The notes beneath the pieces are model-generated. The model searched no databases and had not been told where the DNA came from. It was given only the letters and a program-made list of their open reading frames with translations. The position numbers were made by a program, and so were the translations under genes. DNA of 64,000 nt from Cricetomys ansorgei (lineage: Eukaryota > Chordata > Mammalia > Rodentia > Nesomyidae), in NCBI GenBank assembly GCA_026225945.1, contig JAMJFZ010003581.1, forward strand, positions 12,187,001 through 12,251,000, written 5' to 3'. Positions 1 to 11,415 of this stretch are shown here, in pieces (position 1 is the stretch's first letter; each line of letters begins with the position of its first letter).

Positions 1-502
1 GCCTTAAGAGGTTATCAGCTTTTCCTGCGTGCTTTGCCTGTGTGGACCTGTACTGCTCATAGTGTGGACTGATGATTTTTGCCAGTCTCCAGTTGCTGCT
101 GGTCTGCGTTCGTAGCTGGGAGGAACTGTACACAAACATGAACAGCAATTTGATGGGGTTGTTCACTGAATGAATTAGAAAGAGGTCCTATGTTTAATAT
201 TCTTAGCTTTTTCGTGTGTTCCTAGTAAGTTATCATTCCATCTGACAAGCATTTTGGTCTGCAACAGACTAGAGAAAGAAAGCACAATATCTTGTCTCTA
301 CCCATAGCTAGAGAAACACTGGTCTGTAGCGTCAGGCTTGCCTGGCAATAAACTCCCCCAGGTGATATGTAATTGAAAGTGCTCACTCAAAAGGCTGGGG
401 ATCTCAGGGAGCACTGAACGTGCTTAAGTGCAACTTAGGTTAAACCTGTTGGCTGGAGCCCCAGTGTACACAGGTACATTCCTCTTTGTGAGTCTCTTAA
501 TA
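1..502. other. Unassigned non-coding sequence
   Basis: No recognisable repeat, gene or RNA is visible. Short open frames only. Confidence 0.5.
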
Positions 503-557
503 TTCCTCTGTCTCTCTCTCTGTCTCTCTCTGTCTCTCTCTGTCTCTCTCTCTCCCC
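503..557. repeat. (TCTCTG)n / (TC)n simple repeat
   Basis: A pyrimidine-only tract built of TCTC blocks separated by regularly spaced G residues. It looks like an ordinary microsatellite. Confidence 0.9.
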
Positions 558-2329
558 TCATCTTTTTTTCCCCCTCATCTTTTTGCCCCTATTAAGCCAG
601 GAATCCAACAGCCCAGGTTCCTCCCTATTGGTTCCAGGCTATACTTTTCTGGGCAGAGCAAGCTAGAGCAGATTTGAGCCCTGTTACGGTCCTCTTTGAC
701 TTGCCCTTTCTGATTATTTCCTTCACTTATTCTAGAAAGTTCTCTTGGCTCTCAGAGTGCTTATATGTTAGTTTTTTCAGCAAGAATTTTCCCTGTAACC
801 TTCTTGTTTATAACAATGCTAACAGCATGCTGGGTGCCACTGTAGACCCCTTCACTCCTCAGGCTTTGCCATGGAGACATTTGTGGGTGTTCCTTTTGAA
901 TAGTTCCCATTCCTTCGATGTTCACAATATTAACCTTAATGTAGAATCACATACATGTGCCCAAAGAACAACAGCATGCTATCAAAAAGATCTAGAGGAC
1001 ATGTATCCATTCTGTGTTGGTCATTTTGTCCCCAAACTGGAAGGTGGTGTTCTCTAGAGGAAGCTCATCTCTTCAAAATTTCTTGATACTTGCGTACCTT
1101 CTAAAAGGTTGGCATGTGGTGTGGGGTGTTTATTTTGGGGCTTGAAACCTTGTTATAGTATGTGGTGAGTTGATATTATAAAACCTACAATTTTCTACTA
1201 CTCTACTGACTGGCCACTGCTTCCCATAAGACCCCGGTATTGATGAATAACAATCTTAGCAAAAGTGAAACAGTTACCATTATGTCCTTCTCCTGAAAAA
1301 TCTCCCAGGGACTCTCAGCCACCCATGTGATAAAGTTCAAATTCTTGGGTTTCGGTACTGAGTGCTCGGTGGCTGGTGTGGGATTGTTTCTTCAGCTTGT
1401 GCACAGCTTCCTGTCTGCTGCTTCCCTGGTCTCTTGGGTCTCTGGAGAGCCTGCTCAGTTGTTACTTGCCCTACGAAACGTTCTAAGCTTTTTCCCTCCC
1501 ATTTGTCTGGGCAGCGTTCAGTCCTCCTGCTCCATGCTGCTTTCGGGAACTGCATCGAACTTCTCCAGTGAGGTTTAGAAACAAACTTGAGCAAAACCCA
1601 GATCATTTGCTCTGCAGCTGTCAACTTGCAAATCTGATACTGGGTAGTTCCACAGGGGAACTACAGACAGAGTGAATAGTGCGTGGGACTCTGGAAGATG
1701 CTGGAGAGGTGATTTGGCATTTCTCCATGGGGCAGTGGGGCTCGGGGGCTCTTTCTGTAGCAGCTCCCTGGCTTGGGAACTTCTTTCAAGGAAAGGCTCC
1801 ACTGGAGTAACTTCCTTGTGACTCAGTTCACTAAAAAAGCTGGTTAATAAACAGCACTCAAACTAACCAGAGAGTGACCAGTGGATCAGGTCTAGTGTTT
1901 ATCTTTGTCACCAGCATTTTGGTTGATTGATGTCTGCATACTCTCCTTTCAGATAATCAGGTTACGAAACCTGATGTAAACTATTGTTGTCTTGATTAAA
2001 TGCAATTCCCTGGTTCTAAAAATGTAAAGGCCTATTCAAACCTATTACTTATTCTACAGCAGTAAATGAAGCATTTGGTTACATGATGTCTGATACATGG
2101 AGAGGATATCCCTCATTTGCATTTAACAACCCATTACTTGCTCAAAATTCTATCAATGGTTGTGTTTATTGCAATAACTTGGTATACAGTTGATGCCAGC
2201 ATATAATTCATTGAATTCAAAATGTGTTCGCTTTTAATTCACTTTATATCGCTACTCCAATTACTGAGTTTTCCCATTGTGCCTTACTCTAATATCAGCA
2301 ACCGTGTGGTTTAATCTGACTTATTTTTG
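558..2329. other. Unassigned sequence, no gene seen
   Basis: Mixed-composition DNA without a repeat I recognise. The longest open frame (674-1057, +, 127 aa) has no domain, signal peptide or codon pattern that would support it as a gene, and overlapping frames on both strands at 1327-1624 are equally unconvincing. Confidence 0.5.
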
Positions 2330-2562
2330 AAAAAATAAGATTTATTTACTTTGTCTTTTGTGTATAAGTGTTTTTTGCCTCCTGTTTGTATCTAAGCGCC
2401 CCATGTAAGTGCCTGGTGGCGTAGCGGTCAGAAGAGGGCTTTACGTCTCTTGGAACTGAAGTTATGGATGTTGTGACCCACATGGGAGTGCTGAGAACCG
2501 AACCCAGGTCCTCTGCAACGGCAACAGATGCTCTTAACTCCAGACCCAACTCTCCAGCTCCT
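2330..2562 (-). mobile_element. B2 SINE (antisense)
   Basis: The right edge ends in the reverse complement of the tRNA-derived B2 head (tctccagctcc), preceded by 'gctcttaactcc' and 'gaaccgaacccaggtcctct', all typical of a B2 read backwards. The left edge is the AT-rich 3' tail. It sits directly against a B4-family SINE, so the two form a tandem SINE pair. Confidence 0.9.
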
Positions 2563-2714
2563 GTACCGCAGGCTGTCCTCATACTATGACCTTGAGCTTC
2601 TGGTCCTCTTTCACCTATCTCCCCAGCGCTGGGGCTGGGCTTGCAGGCATGGAATGCTAGGGTCCCATGTATGCTAGGCAAGCACTGTACCAACCGAGCT
2701 ACCTTCCCCAGCCC
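2563..2714 (-). mobile_element. B4-family SINE (RSINE1-like), antisense, partial
   Basis: The left part resembles an antisense B1-like half ('cccagcgctggggctgg'). The right part is an antisense ID-like head ending 'accgagctaccttcccc' and 'agccc'. An ID-like head joined to a B1-like body defines the B4/RSINE1 group. The copy is diverged. Confidence 0.7.
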
Positions 2715-2904
2715 TTAACTGTTTTCCATGAAGAATCTGAGTGTCCCACAGGAAATCTGAATTGTCTAAATCTGAAGCTGTTTATTGGCTGAGCTAGACC
2801 CGAAATCCAGCTGCTAGCTTCATTTCATAAGGAAACATCAGGGATTGTTACTCAAAAAGGACAATTTTCTGGTTTCTAAATTGATTACTAAAGACTATCT
2901 TTTG

Positions 2905-3146
2905 GGGGCTGGAGAGATTGCTCAGTGGTTAGGCACGTTGACTGCTGCGCACTGACTGATCTTCCAAAGGACTTGGGTTCAATTTGCAGCGCTGACTTGG
3001 CAGCTCACAATTGTATGAAACTCCAATCCCAGGTATTCAACACTCTCTTCTGGCCTCCACAGGCACGCTCGTGGTTACACAGATATCCACACAAGCAAAA
3101 CATCCATATTCAGAAAAAGAAATAAAACAAAATTTAAAAAGAAAGA
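2905..3146 (+). mobile_element. B2 SINE
   Basis: It begins with the B2 head 'ggggctggagagattgctca', continues through 'cttctggcctccacaggcac' and ends in an A-rich tail. The body is diverged, so this is an older copy. Confidence 0.93.
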
Positions 3147-4494
3147 CCAGCACATCATGTTTTGTAACATATTAAGAGACATGTCTTCACTGGTGAAAAG
3201 ATGGGAGTGGGCTGGAGATGGGATATGTGGTTTACCTGGCAGGAGAATGTCAGCTTGTGATCTTGACTCTGGTTTTTCACTGGATTTTTGTTTGTGTGTT
3301 TCTGCCAACACCCTCCTCTGACGTAGAATAATCTAACTGTCCAAATGGTCACTCAATGTTTGTCTTGAGAAGGTGGCAGATTTGGAGTTAATGGGAAGCA
3401 TGAACTTGTGTAGCAAGGAAAGCTGGTTATTAGAAAAGGCACATCTTGCTTCCTTTCACGACTTATGTGGAGGCCTTGCTGGGATGTAGCCATCTGGCCA
3501 TGAGCTACATCTCCTGCCCATAACTTCCTATCCTTCTCCCTCAGCCCTGGCTCCGCATCTGGAGGAGGCTGCAGTAACAGGTGCAGTGGGACGGGCGAGT
3601 GCTTTTAGCCAGTGCTTTAGTTTATTCTCCTTTCTGGAAGCTATGTGACCCAGGATGGGGAAGTTGGATATGAAGGAGCCTGAGCACCCAGCACATCTGT
3701 GGAGATGTGGCTGCTAATTAGACTCAGTTCCTTCGGACTCGGGCCACCAAAAACTCAACCTTAGCTGTGTTTGAGTCTTCCTACCTTTTTGGTTTGTTAC
3801 AGCAGTCAGCATTCTCCTTAGTAATACAGAGTGTCTTGTTCTAAATAATTTCAGTTCCACTTGGAAGGTAGATGCTCACCTACAAATTATTAGCATGTAT
3901 TTTTACAAAATATTTAATATAATTGAGCATGCCAAGTGTTCAGAGAGGTCTCCAATTTCCCTAAGAGATTAATAAAGCAAAATGGATTGAGACACTTGAT
4001 GAAGCATCTAATAAACAGATTACTACTTGTCTAAATTTCGCTGATATCATGCTGTTCACTTCCAAATAAGTTCACTTTTGATGTTAATATCCTGTGTAGA
4101 TGTGAAAGATGTTGTTCTTTCGTTACAGACTGCAATTTTTTTATATGCTATGTTCATTGTACAGTTTTATTTCTTTGTATTTCACCTCTTTCTAGAAGAA
4201 TTTGCAATGAGGTATAAAAAAATGACTTAGCAACAAGGTTAATAAAATAGAAAAGCACTGTGTAGAAAGAGGAATGAGAAAGATATGCTAACTGTAATTA
4301 TTCTCATGGCTGCTGGGATGGAGTTTCAACCTTGGGTCTGAGCTTTTTGGCAGGCTGGTAAGAGGAAAGCATGATAAATTGCATATCAGCCTCAGCAAAG
4401 AGGAGAGCTCCTTATTATACATCTTTAAGCACAAATCTTTCTCCACTTGATCTTCTGGTTTTCATTGTTCATGGAATACTGCAGTTGGAGACGG
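3147..4494. other. Unassigned sequence, no gene seen
   Basis: Largely AT-rich sequence, free of repeats I recognise. Nothing coding is supported. Confidence 0.5.
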
Positions 4495-4612
4495 GCTCCT
4501 TAGCCATCATTTCAGAAGTAAGAAGACTGATGCCCAGGCAGGTGGGTGACCCACAGGCTGTGAAAAGAGAGATGAAGCAAGAAACCCAGGCACGTGATGA
4601 CGAGCTCATTTC
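4495..4612 (-). mobile_element. Possible MIR SINE, antisense
   Basis: The order of 'gatgcccaggcaggtggg', 'gacccacaggctg' and 'aaacccaggcac' resembles the antisense core of an ancient MIR ('gaggcacagagag...cacacagct...gaacccagg'). Divergence is high and the call is tentative. Confidence 0.4.
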
Positions 4613-5324
4613 CACTATCTAATGTAGGCCTCCTTCATCTGTTACCAAACATAATTCAGTACAATTCAGCCACCAGTACTGAATGCCACTGATGGAAAGA
4701 ACCACTCCCAAACTATTTTTGACCTCCCCCCAAATTCTTATTCATTTTTGCATTTCCAGAAACCATGGTACACTCATTAAATACAGGTAGGAAAAGCAAG
4801 ATAATTAAAGCGCAAGTACTGAAATGAAACTTACAATTATAATGTTAATCTCTGATAGAATAGTATTATTTTTTATAGTGGGTGGTACAGCATCTTGCTC
4901 TTTGTACTCTCTGAAGATTTCAAAGCACTTAACATTACCTTAAAACTCATTAAGCTAGTGCTGAATCAGATATTGAATGTTATAACTTTATTCTTATTAT
5001 TTATTTAGTACCATCAAAGGAGTTAGTTCTCAGTGGGAATTGATAGTGCTAAAAGAATGAAATATTTCATGTTCTACAAGGACAGATACCATTAAGCCAA
5101 TACTTCCATTCCAAAGATAACCAATAAAGATGTTGGAAATACTAGCAAGTCACCCACAAAGGTCTTCCTGATGAGTTAAACAGATAATTTCTAAAGAATG
5201 CAAATGTATATTGCTTTGATCTGGTATGTATTACCTTATAGAAGTAAAGGAGTTTATGTGATTGTTTCACTTAAGAAAGTAAAGACAATGAAATTAGTTT
5301 ACCGAGTTAAAACAGAATCCCTGT
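4613..5324. other. AT-rich unassigned sequence
   Basis: No repeat or gene recognised. It consists of long A/T-rich runs with low CpG. Confidence 0.5.
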
Positions 5325-5525
5325 GTTAGTTTTCCATTATTAAAGCAAAATACTTGATAGTCAACTTGAAAAACACAAGAGGTTTATTTGGCTCGTGGTT
5401 TAGGGGTTTCAGTTTATGGTGGGAGTATGTGCTGGAAGCCAGGAGGCCCAGGTAGAAGGAAAGAGATAGCATTCCAGTATGTCTTTTGAAGGCAGAGCCT
5501 CAGTGCCCCAAAACTCTCCATTAAA
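5325..5525 (-). mobile_element. Ancient MaLR/ERVL-type LTR, antisense (first part)
   Basis: The pattern 'gttagttttccattatt', then 'aaaatacttga', then 'gaggtttatttggctc', then 'gtttcag' and 'atggtggga' matches the antisense 3' end of an old mammalian LTR class (MLT/ERVL-like). The same class recurs at 57800-58155. The element is interrupted by the TG-rich tract and a B4A, and may resume at 6289. Confidence 0.5.
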
Positions 5526-5534
5526 CCTCATGTA

Positions 5535-5567
<33 letters not shown>

Positions 5568-6056
5568 ATGAGTGTATGAGTATGGTATATGTGTATATGT
5601 GTATATGTGTGGTGTGTGTGTGTATTGGTGGTATGTGTTTGTGTATGAGTGTGTTATATGTATGTGTGGTGTGGGTATGTATGTGTATGTGAATGAGTGT
5701 GATGTACATATGTGTGTGTATGAGTGGTGTGTGTGTGTGTGAGTGTGGTGTGTGTGTGTATGAGTGGTTTGTGTGTGTGTGTGTGTATGTGTGTGTTGTG
5801 TGAGTGTGGTTGTGTGTATGTATATGTATGTATGTTTGTGTGTGTGTATATGTGTGTGTGTTAATGTGTGTGTGTGTGTGTGCATGTGGTATGTGTATGT
5901 GTTAATGTGTGGGTGTGTGTGTGTGTAATGTGTGTGGTGTGTGTGTTGTGTGTATATGTGTGTTGTGTTGTGTGTGTGTATATGTGTGTTGTGTTAATGT
6001 GTGTGTGTATATGTGTGTTGTGTTAATGTGTGGTATGCATATATGCATGCAGAGAC
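5526..6056. repeat. Complex (TG)n / (TATG)n microsatellite
   Basis: About 530 bases of interrupted TG, TATG and TGTTAATG units. Translations of either strand give only His/Thr or Cys/Val repeats (an antisense frame of 158 aa, 5409-5885), so the open frames here are artefacts. The right end merges with the tail of the antisense B4A, a usual place for TG/CA tracts to seed. Confidence 0.95.
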
Positions 6057-6288
6057 CAGAGGTGGACGTGGTATCTGCTCTATCATTCGTTGCTTTATTT
6101 CTTTGAGACTAGGTCTCTCACCGAAGCTGAAGCTTGTTTTCAGCTAGCCTAGGATCCACCTGTCTCTGCTCCCCAGTGCTGGAGTTACAGCCGCAAATGT
6201 TACATGCTCTGCTTTTTATGTGGATGCTGAGGATTCAGACTCAGGTTCCCATATCTGCATTGTACCTGCTGAGATATCTACTCAGCAC
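6057..6288 (-). mobile_element. B4A SINE, antisense
   Basis: It contains 'gagactaggtctctcac' (antisense B1-like part), 'cccagtgctggagttacag', and an antisense ID-like end 'ctgctgagatatct'. The order of parts matches a near full-length B4A. Confidence 0.8.
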
Positions 6289-6375
6289 CTAAGGGCCCAC
6301 CTCTGAAAGGTTATCCCACCTCCCAGGAGTGCTAAGTCAGTAAGCCTTTAACACAGGGGCCTTGGGAACTGTCAG
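6289..6375 (-). mobile_element. Possible continuation of the ancient LTR split at 5525
   Basis: 'gggcccacctctg' and 'cccacctcccagg' followed by 'acacaggggccttggg' are as expected for the U3 end of the same antisense LTR class. The assignment rests on position and weak similarity. Confidence 0.35.
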
Positions 6376-6777
6376 TTTCTCTTGAGTTATGACTGTACTA
6401 TAAACTTTTTAAATGTAGGAATGCTCTATTTTTGAAAAGTAAATGCCAATTTTAGGTTGGCGATTGTCTTCCAAAATATGTTTCGTTATTATTATAAATT
6501 TATATAGTTGATTTTTACTTTAAACATGTTGACATTAATATGAGCTGTGTTTCAGTATAAAAACTGGCTACCTGTTTTCTTGGATTCTGTTTTCCTTGAT
6601 GGAAAAATTTCCAGAATTTGGCTAATTTAATTAAAAACATTAATCCATTAGAACATAGGGAAGTAAATGGATTGTCTATTTGTCCCTGGCTAACTTTCGG
6701 TCTGAATAATTAACTGCTAATTATAGGCATGTGTACACAGTCTAAGAATTTTTCATGTTCAAAATTAAATTTTTAGG
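6376..6777. other. AT-rich non-repetitive interval
   Basis: No gene seen. Around 6560-6740 there are closely spaced TAAT-type homeodomain-like core motifs. It could be conserved non-coding DNA, but only an alignment could show that. Confidence 0.35.
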
Positions 6778-6884
6778 TTCTTGTCTCCACGCCTGACCAC
6801 CTGGGTTCAATCCCTGAGACCCACACGATAGAAGGAGAGACCTATCTATTGAAAATTGTTACCCTGACCACCACATGTGTTCTG

Positions 6885-6931
<47 letters not shown>

Positions 6932-6949
6932 CAAAATTAAAATTTCAGC
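6778..6949 (+). mobile_element. B3 SINE (B2 class), 5'-truncated, with (AC)n tail
   Basis: 'tgaccacctgggttcaatcc', 'gagacccacacgat' and 'gaaggagaga' are the B3 body. It lacks the tRNA-like head. The (AC)n tract at 6886-6927 lies in its 3' tail. Confidence 0.8.
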
Positions 6950-6954
6950 TACCT

Positions 6955-9586
6955 CTGTTTTTCTTTCTTTTATTGAAATAAATGTTTTCATACAATATAT
7001 TCTGATTATGGTTCCCCTCCCTCAGCTCCTCCCAGTCCCTCTCCACCTCCCCTCCCATCTGGATCCAACCTCTTTCTGTCTCTCCTTAGAAAACCAACAG
7101 GCATCTAAGGAATAATAATAAAATAAGACAAGACAGAAACAAACAAGTCAGAATAGGACAAAATAAGCAGAAGAGAACGAGCCAAATAAGAAGCACAAGA
7201 AACACACATAGACACAAACACACACATTAACACTCACAGGAATCCGTAAAAGCACAAAAATGGAAGACATGATATATAGGCAAAGGCTATGTAAAGCTGA
7301 AAAAAGAGAGAGAGAGAGAGAAAAAAAAAAGGCCTGACACAACCTTTTGAGACAAAGAACCTCCAAAGTTCATTTTCTGTTGGCCGTCTACGGCTGGGCC
7401 TACCCTTAAGAGTAGTTTGTTTCCCCAGGGAGAATTCCCTTGGAGAAAACCAATTTTTCATTTTTAAATGGTTGTCCATCAGAGCTAGCTTTTGGATTAG
7501 GTACTGGGGGAGTTGTCCCCTTCTCTCAGCTCTAGGACCTCATCTGGTTCAGGCCTGTGTCAGGCCCTATGCGTGCTGCCGCGGTCTCTGTGAGCTCATG
7601 CGTGTGTCAATCTGCGTTTAGAGGGCCTCGTGTCCTTGGCCATCTCCGTTTCCTCTGGCTCTTACACTCTTTCTGGCCCTCTTCTGTGGGATTTCCTGGG
7701 TCCCAAAAGGAGGGATTTGATAGAGACAGACATCCCCTTTAGGGTTGAGTGTTATAAAGCCTCTTACTCTGCACATTGTTCCCAGATGCTGTAGAGGAAG
7801 CTTCTCTGATGATGGCCAAACAAGACACTAACCTATGACTATAGTAGAATGTCCTTAAGAGTAATTTTATTGCTAGATTCCTTTAGCAGAAGAGTAGTAT
7901 TTTGGTTTTTCCCTTAGGTTCCTGGAATAGCTAGTCTCAAGTTCTTGGCCACCCAAGCAGTATCAGGCATGCGTTCCATCTCCTGGAGTGGGTCATAAAT
8001 CCAATGAGCTATCGGTTGGTTACTCCCACAAGCTTTGTGCCATTATTGCATCAGCATATCTTACAGGAAGGTCACAAACACTTGTAGGTCAAAGGGTTTG
8101 TAGCTGGTTGGTGTTTACTTTTTTACTTTGAGAGCATACAAAATCCTTTCCCAGTACCATGAACATTAGTCCAGAGCGGTGAAGGCTCTAGGCAGGCACA
8201 AGCTCAACTACATGTTCAATGAGTGTGTAGGTGTTGTGTTCAGCAACAGGGCCTTACTGTCAGTTTGTGGAGAGCAACCACAACAGCCTCAACAATACCC
8301 TGGGTGATTTGGGCTTTCCATGAGTCATTTGGCCAACGACTCGATTAGATGTGACCTACTCCCAGTATTGGGAGTTTCATTTGGTGATAAGAGATGTTCA
8401 GTTTGACTGTTGTCTCCCCTGTTATTTGGTAATTTCATTTAGATCAAGTTCACATATGTTTATATCTTAGGAAGCTTCTATTGCAGTAGGTTTCCATACT
8501 AACCCTCAAATGGCTCTTAGTTTTAGGTGTCCCTCCCAGCATTCCTTCTCTTTCCCTCGTCTTTCCTACCCCTTCCCATCTGATCCTCCCATTCCAGTCC
8601 CTTCCCTCCCCATCCATCCATAATTGTGTATTCTATTTCCCCTTCCTAGGGAGATGTATCCCACCCCACCTGTCCATTACTATAGACCTAACTTCTATAG
8701 TTATTCAGATTGTAGTCTTATCTGTGACTCAATAGCTAACATCCACATATAAGTGACTACATAATATATTTATCTTTCTGAATCTGGGTTAATTCACTCA
8801 GGATATTTTTTCTAGTTCCATTCATTTACCCACAAATTTCATTATTTCATTTATTTTAATGATTGAGTAATAATCCATTGTGTAAATGTACCACATTCTC
8901 TTTCCTCACTGATGGACATATAGATTGTTTCCAATTTCTGGCTCTTATGAACACAGCAGCAATAAACATGATTGAGCAAGAGTCTTAGGCAAGATGAAGT
9001 GTCCTTTTGGTATACGCCCAAGAGTGGCAGAACTGGGTATTGAGGTAGATCAATTCCCAAGTTCCTGAGGAACTGCCACACCGATTTCCATAGTGGCTGT
9101 ACAAGTTTGCAGTCCCACCAGGAATGGGTGAGTGTTCCCCTTAGTCCACGTCCTCAGGAGCATGAGCTGTTATTTGTGTTACTGATCTTGGCTATTCTGA
9201 CTGGTGTCAAGATAAAAATCTCAAAGTAGTTTTGACTTGTGTTTTCCTCCTGACTAAGAACGTTGAAGCACTAAGGTGCTGAGCTCTCTCTTTTGTGAAT
9301 TCTCTGTTTAGACTCCATTTTTTAATTTTGTTGTTGGTTTTCTTGATGTCCAAGTTTTTTTTTTAATTTCTTTATATATTTTGGATTTTAGCCCTCTATT
9401 GGAAGAGATAATTGGTAGTTGGTAAAAATATTTTCCCATTCTGTAGACTTCTGCTTTGTCCAAATGATGGTGTCCTTAGTCATACAGAAGCTTTTTGATT
9501 TCATGAGGTTTGATCTCATGATTTCATTTACTAACTCTTGTTTTTAATGCCTGTTCTTTTTGGTGTCTTTCCCCCAGTAAATCTCT
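6955..9586 (-). mobile_element. L1 (Lx-type) 3' UTR and ORF2 3' part, antisense
   Basis: The left edge shows the antisense L1 3' terminus (T-rich run, 'ttattgaaataaatg', 'catacaatatattctgatta'). Next come 3' UTR landmarks such as 'ggctcttacactctttctg', then antisense ORF2 landmarks including 'gtatacgcccaagagtggca', 'gccacaccgatttccatagt' and 'tggctgtacaagtttgcagt'. On the minus strand, 8851-9081 still translates to ORF2-like text (for example PQYPVLPLLG), but it is full of stops. This is a dead element. It is the 3' half of the L1 whose 5' part is 11708-13040. Confidence 0.9.
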
Positions 9587-9925
9587 TGTGTGAGGTTTAT
9601 TGAATGGTGTGACTTTGTGGTATTCCTTGGCTCCCAACTGCTAAGATGCCCTGGCACTAGAAAAACCCTTACACTGAGGAGCTGGCACCTGGCACCAGGG
9701 CTTTCAAGAAGGCCAGAGGCAAGGCTGAGGACCAGGCTCAGGATCAATAGGGAGGCACAGAAGGGCAGCTGCCTCTTCATAGGAAGACAAGCAACAGAGG
9801 CTGGCATAAGGAAGGGTCTTTTTAGGGCATTGTGTGAGTGTGTAGGGAGGGTTGCAGAGAGTTCCGAGTCTGAGGGTTGGGTAGGCCAAGGGCAGAGCTG
9901 TTTTTCTTTGGCCTCTTACCATACA
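9587..9925 (-). other. GC-rich 339-bp insert inside the L1, identity unknown
   Basis: This block matches nothing I recognise and replaces more than 1 kb of expected ORF2. On the minus strand it begins TG and ends CA, with an AATAAA at 9601-9596 close to its 3' end. This is the layout of a small solo LTR, but flanking 5-mers (tctct / gtttt) do not match. A minus-strand frame (ATG at 9780) encodes a short signal-peptide-like start, MKRQLPFCASLLILSL, followed by small residues. A retrocopied gene is the alternative, yet no poly(A) remnant is visible. Confidence 0.35.
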
Positions 9926-10093
9926 GTTTTCAAATCAATTCTTAGTCTGCATCTGTTAATTGGGGAATTAAGACCAATGATGTTGAGAGTTATCAATGAG
10001 CAGCCTGTTATTTTGTTATTAACTGTAGGAGTAACCCCCCCCCCCACACCTCTTTTGATTTGTTGGTCTGGTGCAGAATTTTATTTTTAATTA
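9926..10093 (-). mobile_element. L1 ORF2 fragment, antisense
   Basis: 'taattggggaattaagacca' followed by 'atgatgttgagagtta' is antisense ORF2 sequence from well upstream of the piece ending at 9586, so about 1 kb or more of L1 is missing across the insert. A C-run lies at 10027-10036. Confidence 0.75.
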
Positions 10094-10420
10094 TGTTTAA
10101 AATGTTTGTTTTGTGCACTGTTGGGAAAATGGCTGCCTAGGTCTTGGCATTTGTATTGTCTGCAGGTGTCGGCTCTATGTAAAAGATGTGTGATTGCTCA
10201 TGATCTGCACGTGCTCACTGGCCTCTGACAGAGCCAGCATCAGAATACCCGAAGAGCTTAGGTATTAGTAAACACCCCTGAAATGGGATACTCAGTGTTC
10301 CTCTGTCCAGTACAGCACTTGCCTATACACTGTCCCAGTGTGGTGGTTGCCTCTGCTGAGGTCTGGCAGGGTTTGCACCTATGAATATGACTCCTTGTTT
10401 TCCTTAAATGAGCCACCCCA
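10094..10420 (+). mobile_element. 5' LTR of a two-LTR element in the L1
   Basis: It begins TGTTTAAAATG and ends CA. It aligns over its length with 11416-11707 (shared 'tttgtgcactgttggg', 'gtattgtctgcagg', 'gaggagctta'-like and 'gctgaggtctggcagggttt' blocks). The position of the AATAAA in the partner copy gives the sense orientation. I cannot name the family. Confidence 0.7.
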
Positions 10421-11415
10421 TAGGGTGTAGCGAGGTGAAGGAGTGGGAGGAGGGGAGGGTTGCAGCCAAGAAGCCCTTATTTTAAACTGAACAGTTTTTT
10501 TTCTCTCTCTCTGAAAAGCTGACTACAAGTTCAGATACTGGTGAGGTGGTCCTGACAAGACACATTTGCTATGGTGATGAGAACTCCACCCCACGAGGGA
10601 ACCCTTCCTGCAGACAAGGAACACCTTAGATGATGCTAAAATAAAAAAAAAAAAAAAAACTTGCTAAAAGAAGCAGGACTAACAGTTGCTGCATTATGAA
10701 GAGGTCTTCAGAACGTTCTGATAAACTTTGAATGTAAACATGAACTGACCAGTTATCCCCCCCTCCCCCGGCTCCGGAAAATCTGGAAAGTGCTCCTCAA
10801 GGTCAGCACACAGAAGCTGTCTTCCAGAATTGGCTGAGGTTGTATCCCGTGCTGGTAGCTGAACTTGGTAGCTTGGTGATGTAAGCTGAACATCACCCAG
10901 GTGGTGCTGGTTTTGAAGGCATGAAGGAGTCAGAGAGCAACTGAGGCTTGGAACTATGAAGGGAGCCAGGAGAGGCTATTGGTGAAAGTGCAGCCCAGTT
11001 GCAGGAAAAGACCCCAGCATTCTGTAGATGCCAGTACCATGGGACAACCACCAAGAACAATAGCAGTGGCAGAGGGGAGCTGGCCAGAGCCTGGAGGACA
11101 AACTGTGTGTACTGCAGAGGGCAGAGCCAGAGAAGTGACCCAAGTCCTTTGGAGGAGCCCAAAAGATGGTGAGTGAATTCCGGATAATTGGACATTGATA
11201 TGTTTGTTTTTCTTTCTGCTGTCTAAAGATACTGTGAAAAGCTTGACAGATGTTTGATTTCATTTGGTCTTGTGCATCTTAGCAAGTCTCATGGTTGTTC
11301 CTCTTGTAGATAGTTTTGTAGGTGTAGTATTAAACTGTGTTATAGAGATAACGCATTTTTTCAAAATTGGTTTATACAGAAATGGGGAAATGTTGCAGAA
11401 GTTTATTTCTAGTTA
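10421..11415 (+). mobile_element. MaLR-like internal region of the two-LTR element
   Basis: From about 10840 to 11200 this is clearly related, in opposite orientation, to 17450-17690 inside the antisense MaLR at 16502-18731. Translated minus-strand text here and plus-strand text there share GHFSG-x-LCSTH and CCPWWLSH-type stretches. That reflects shared nucleotide ancestry, not a protein. An A-run is at 10641-10659. Non-autonomous MaLR elements carry no pol, and none is seen. Confidence 0.7.

Noticed and set aside
2905..3146. tRNA gene from the B2 heads
   Set aside because: B2 heads are tRNA-derived but lack a full cloverleaf. They are SINE promoters, not tRNA genes.
5409..5885. 158-aa minus-strand frame rich in His and Thr
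   Set aside because: It is the translation of the (TG)n tract.
9590..10090. 166-aa plus-strand frame
   Set aside because: It crosses from the unknown GC-rich insert into antisense L1 and the start of an LTR, with no domain.
10976..11263. Similar predicted peptides on the minus strand here and on the plus strand at 17377-17679, suggesting a conserved protein
   Set aside because: Both regions are homologous non-coding MaLR internal sequence. The similarity extends through several frames and reflects DNA ancestry.
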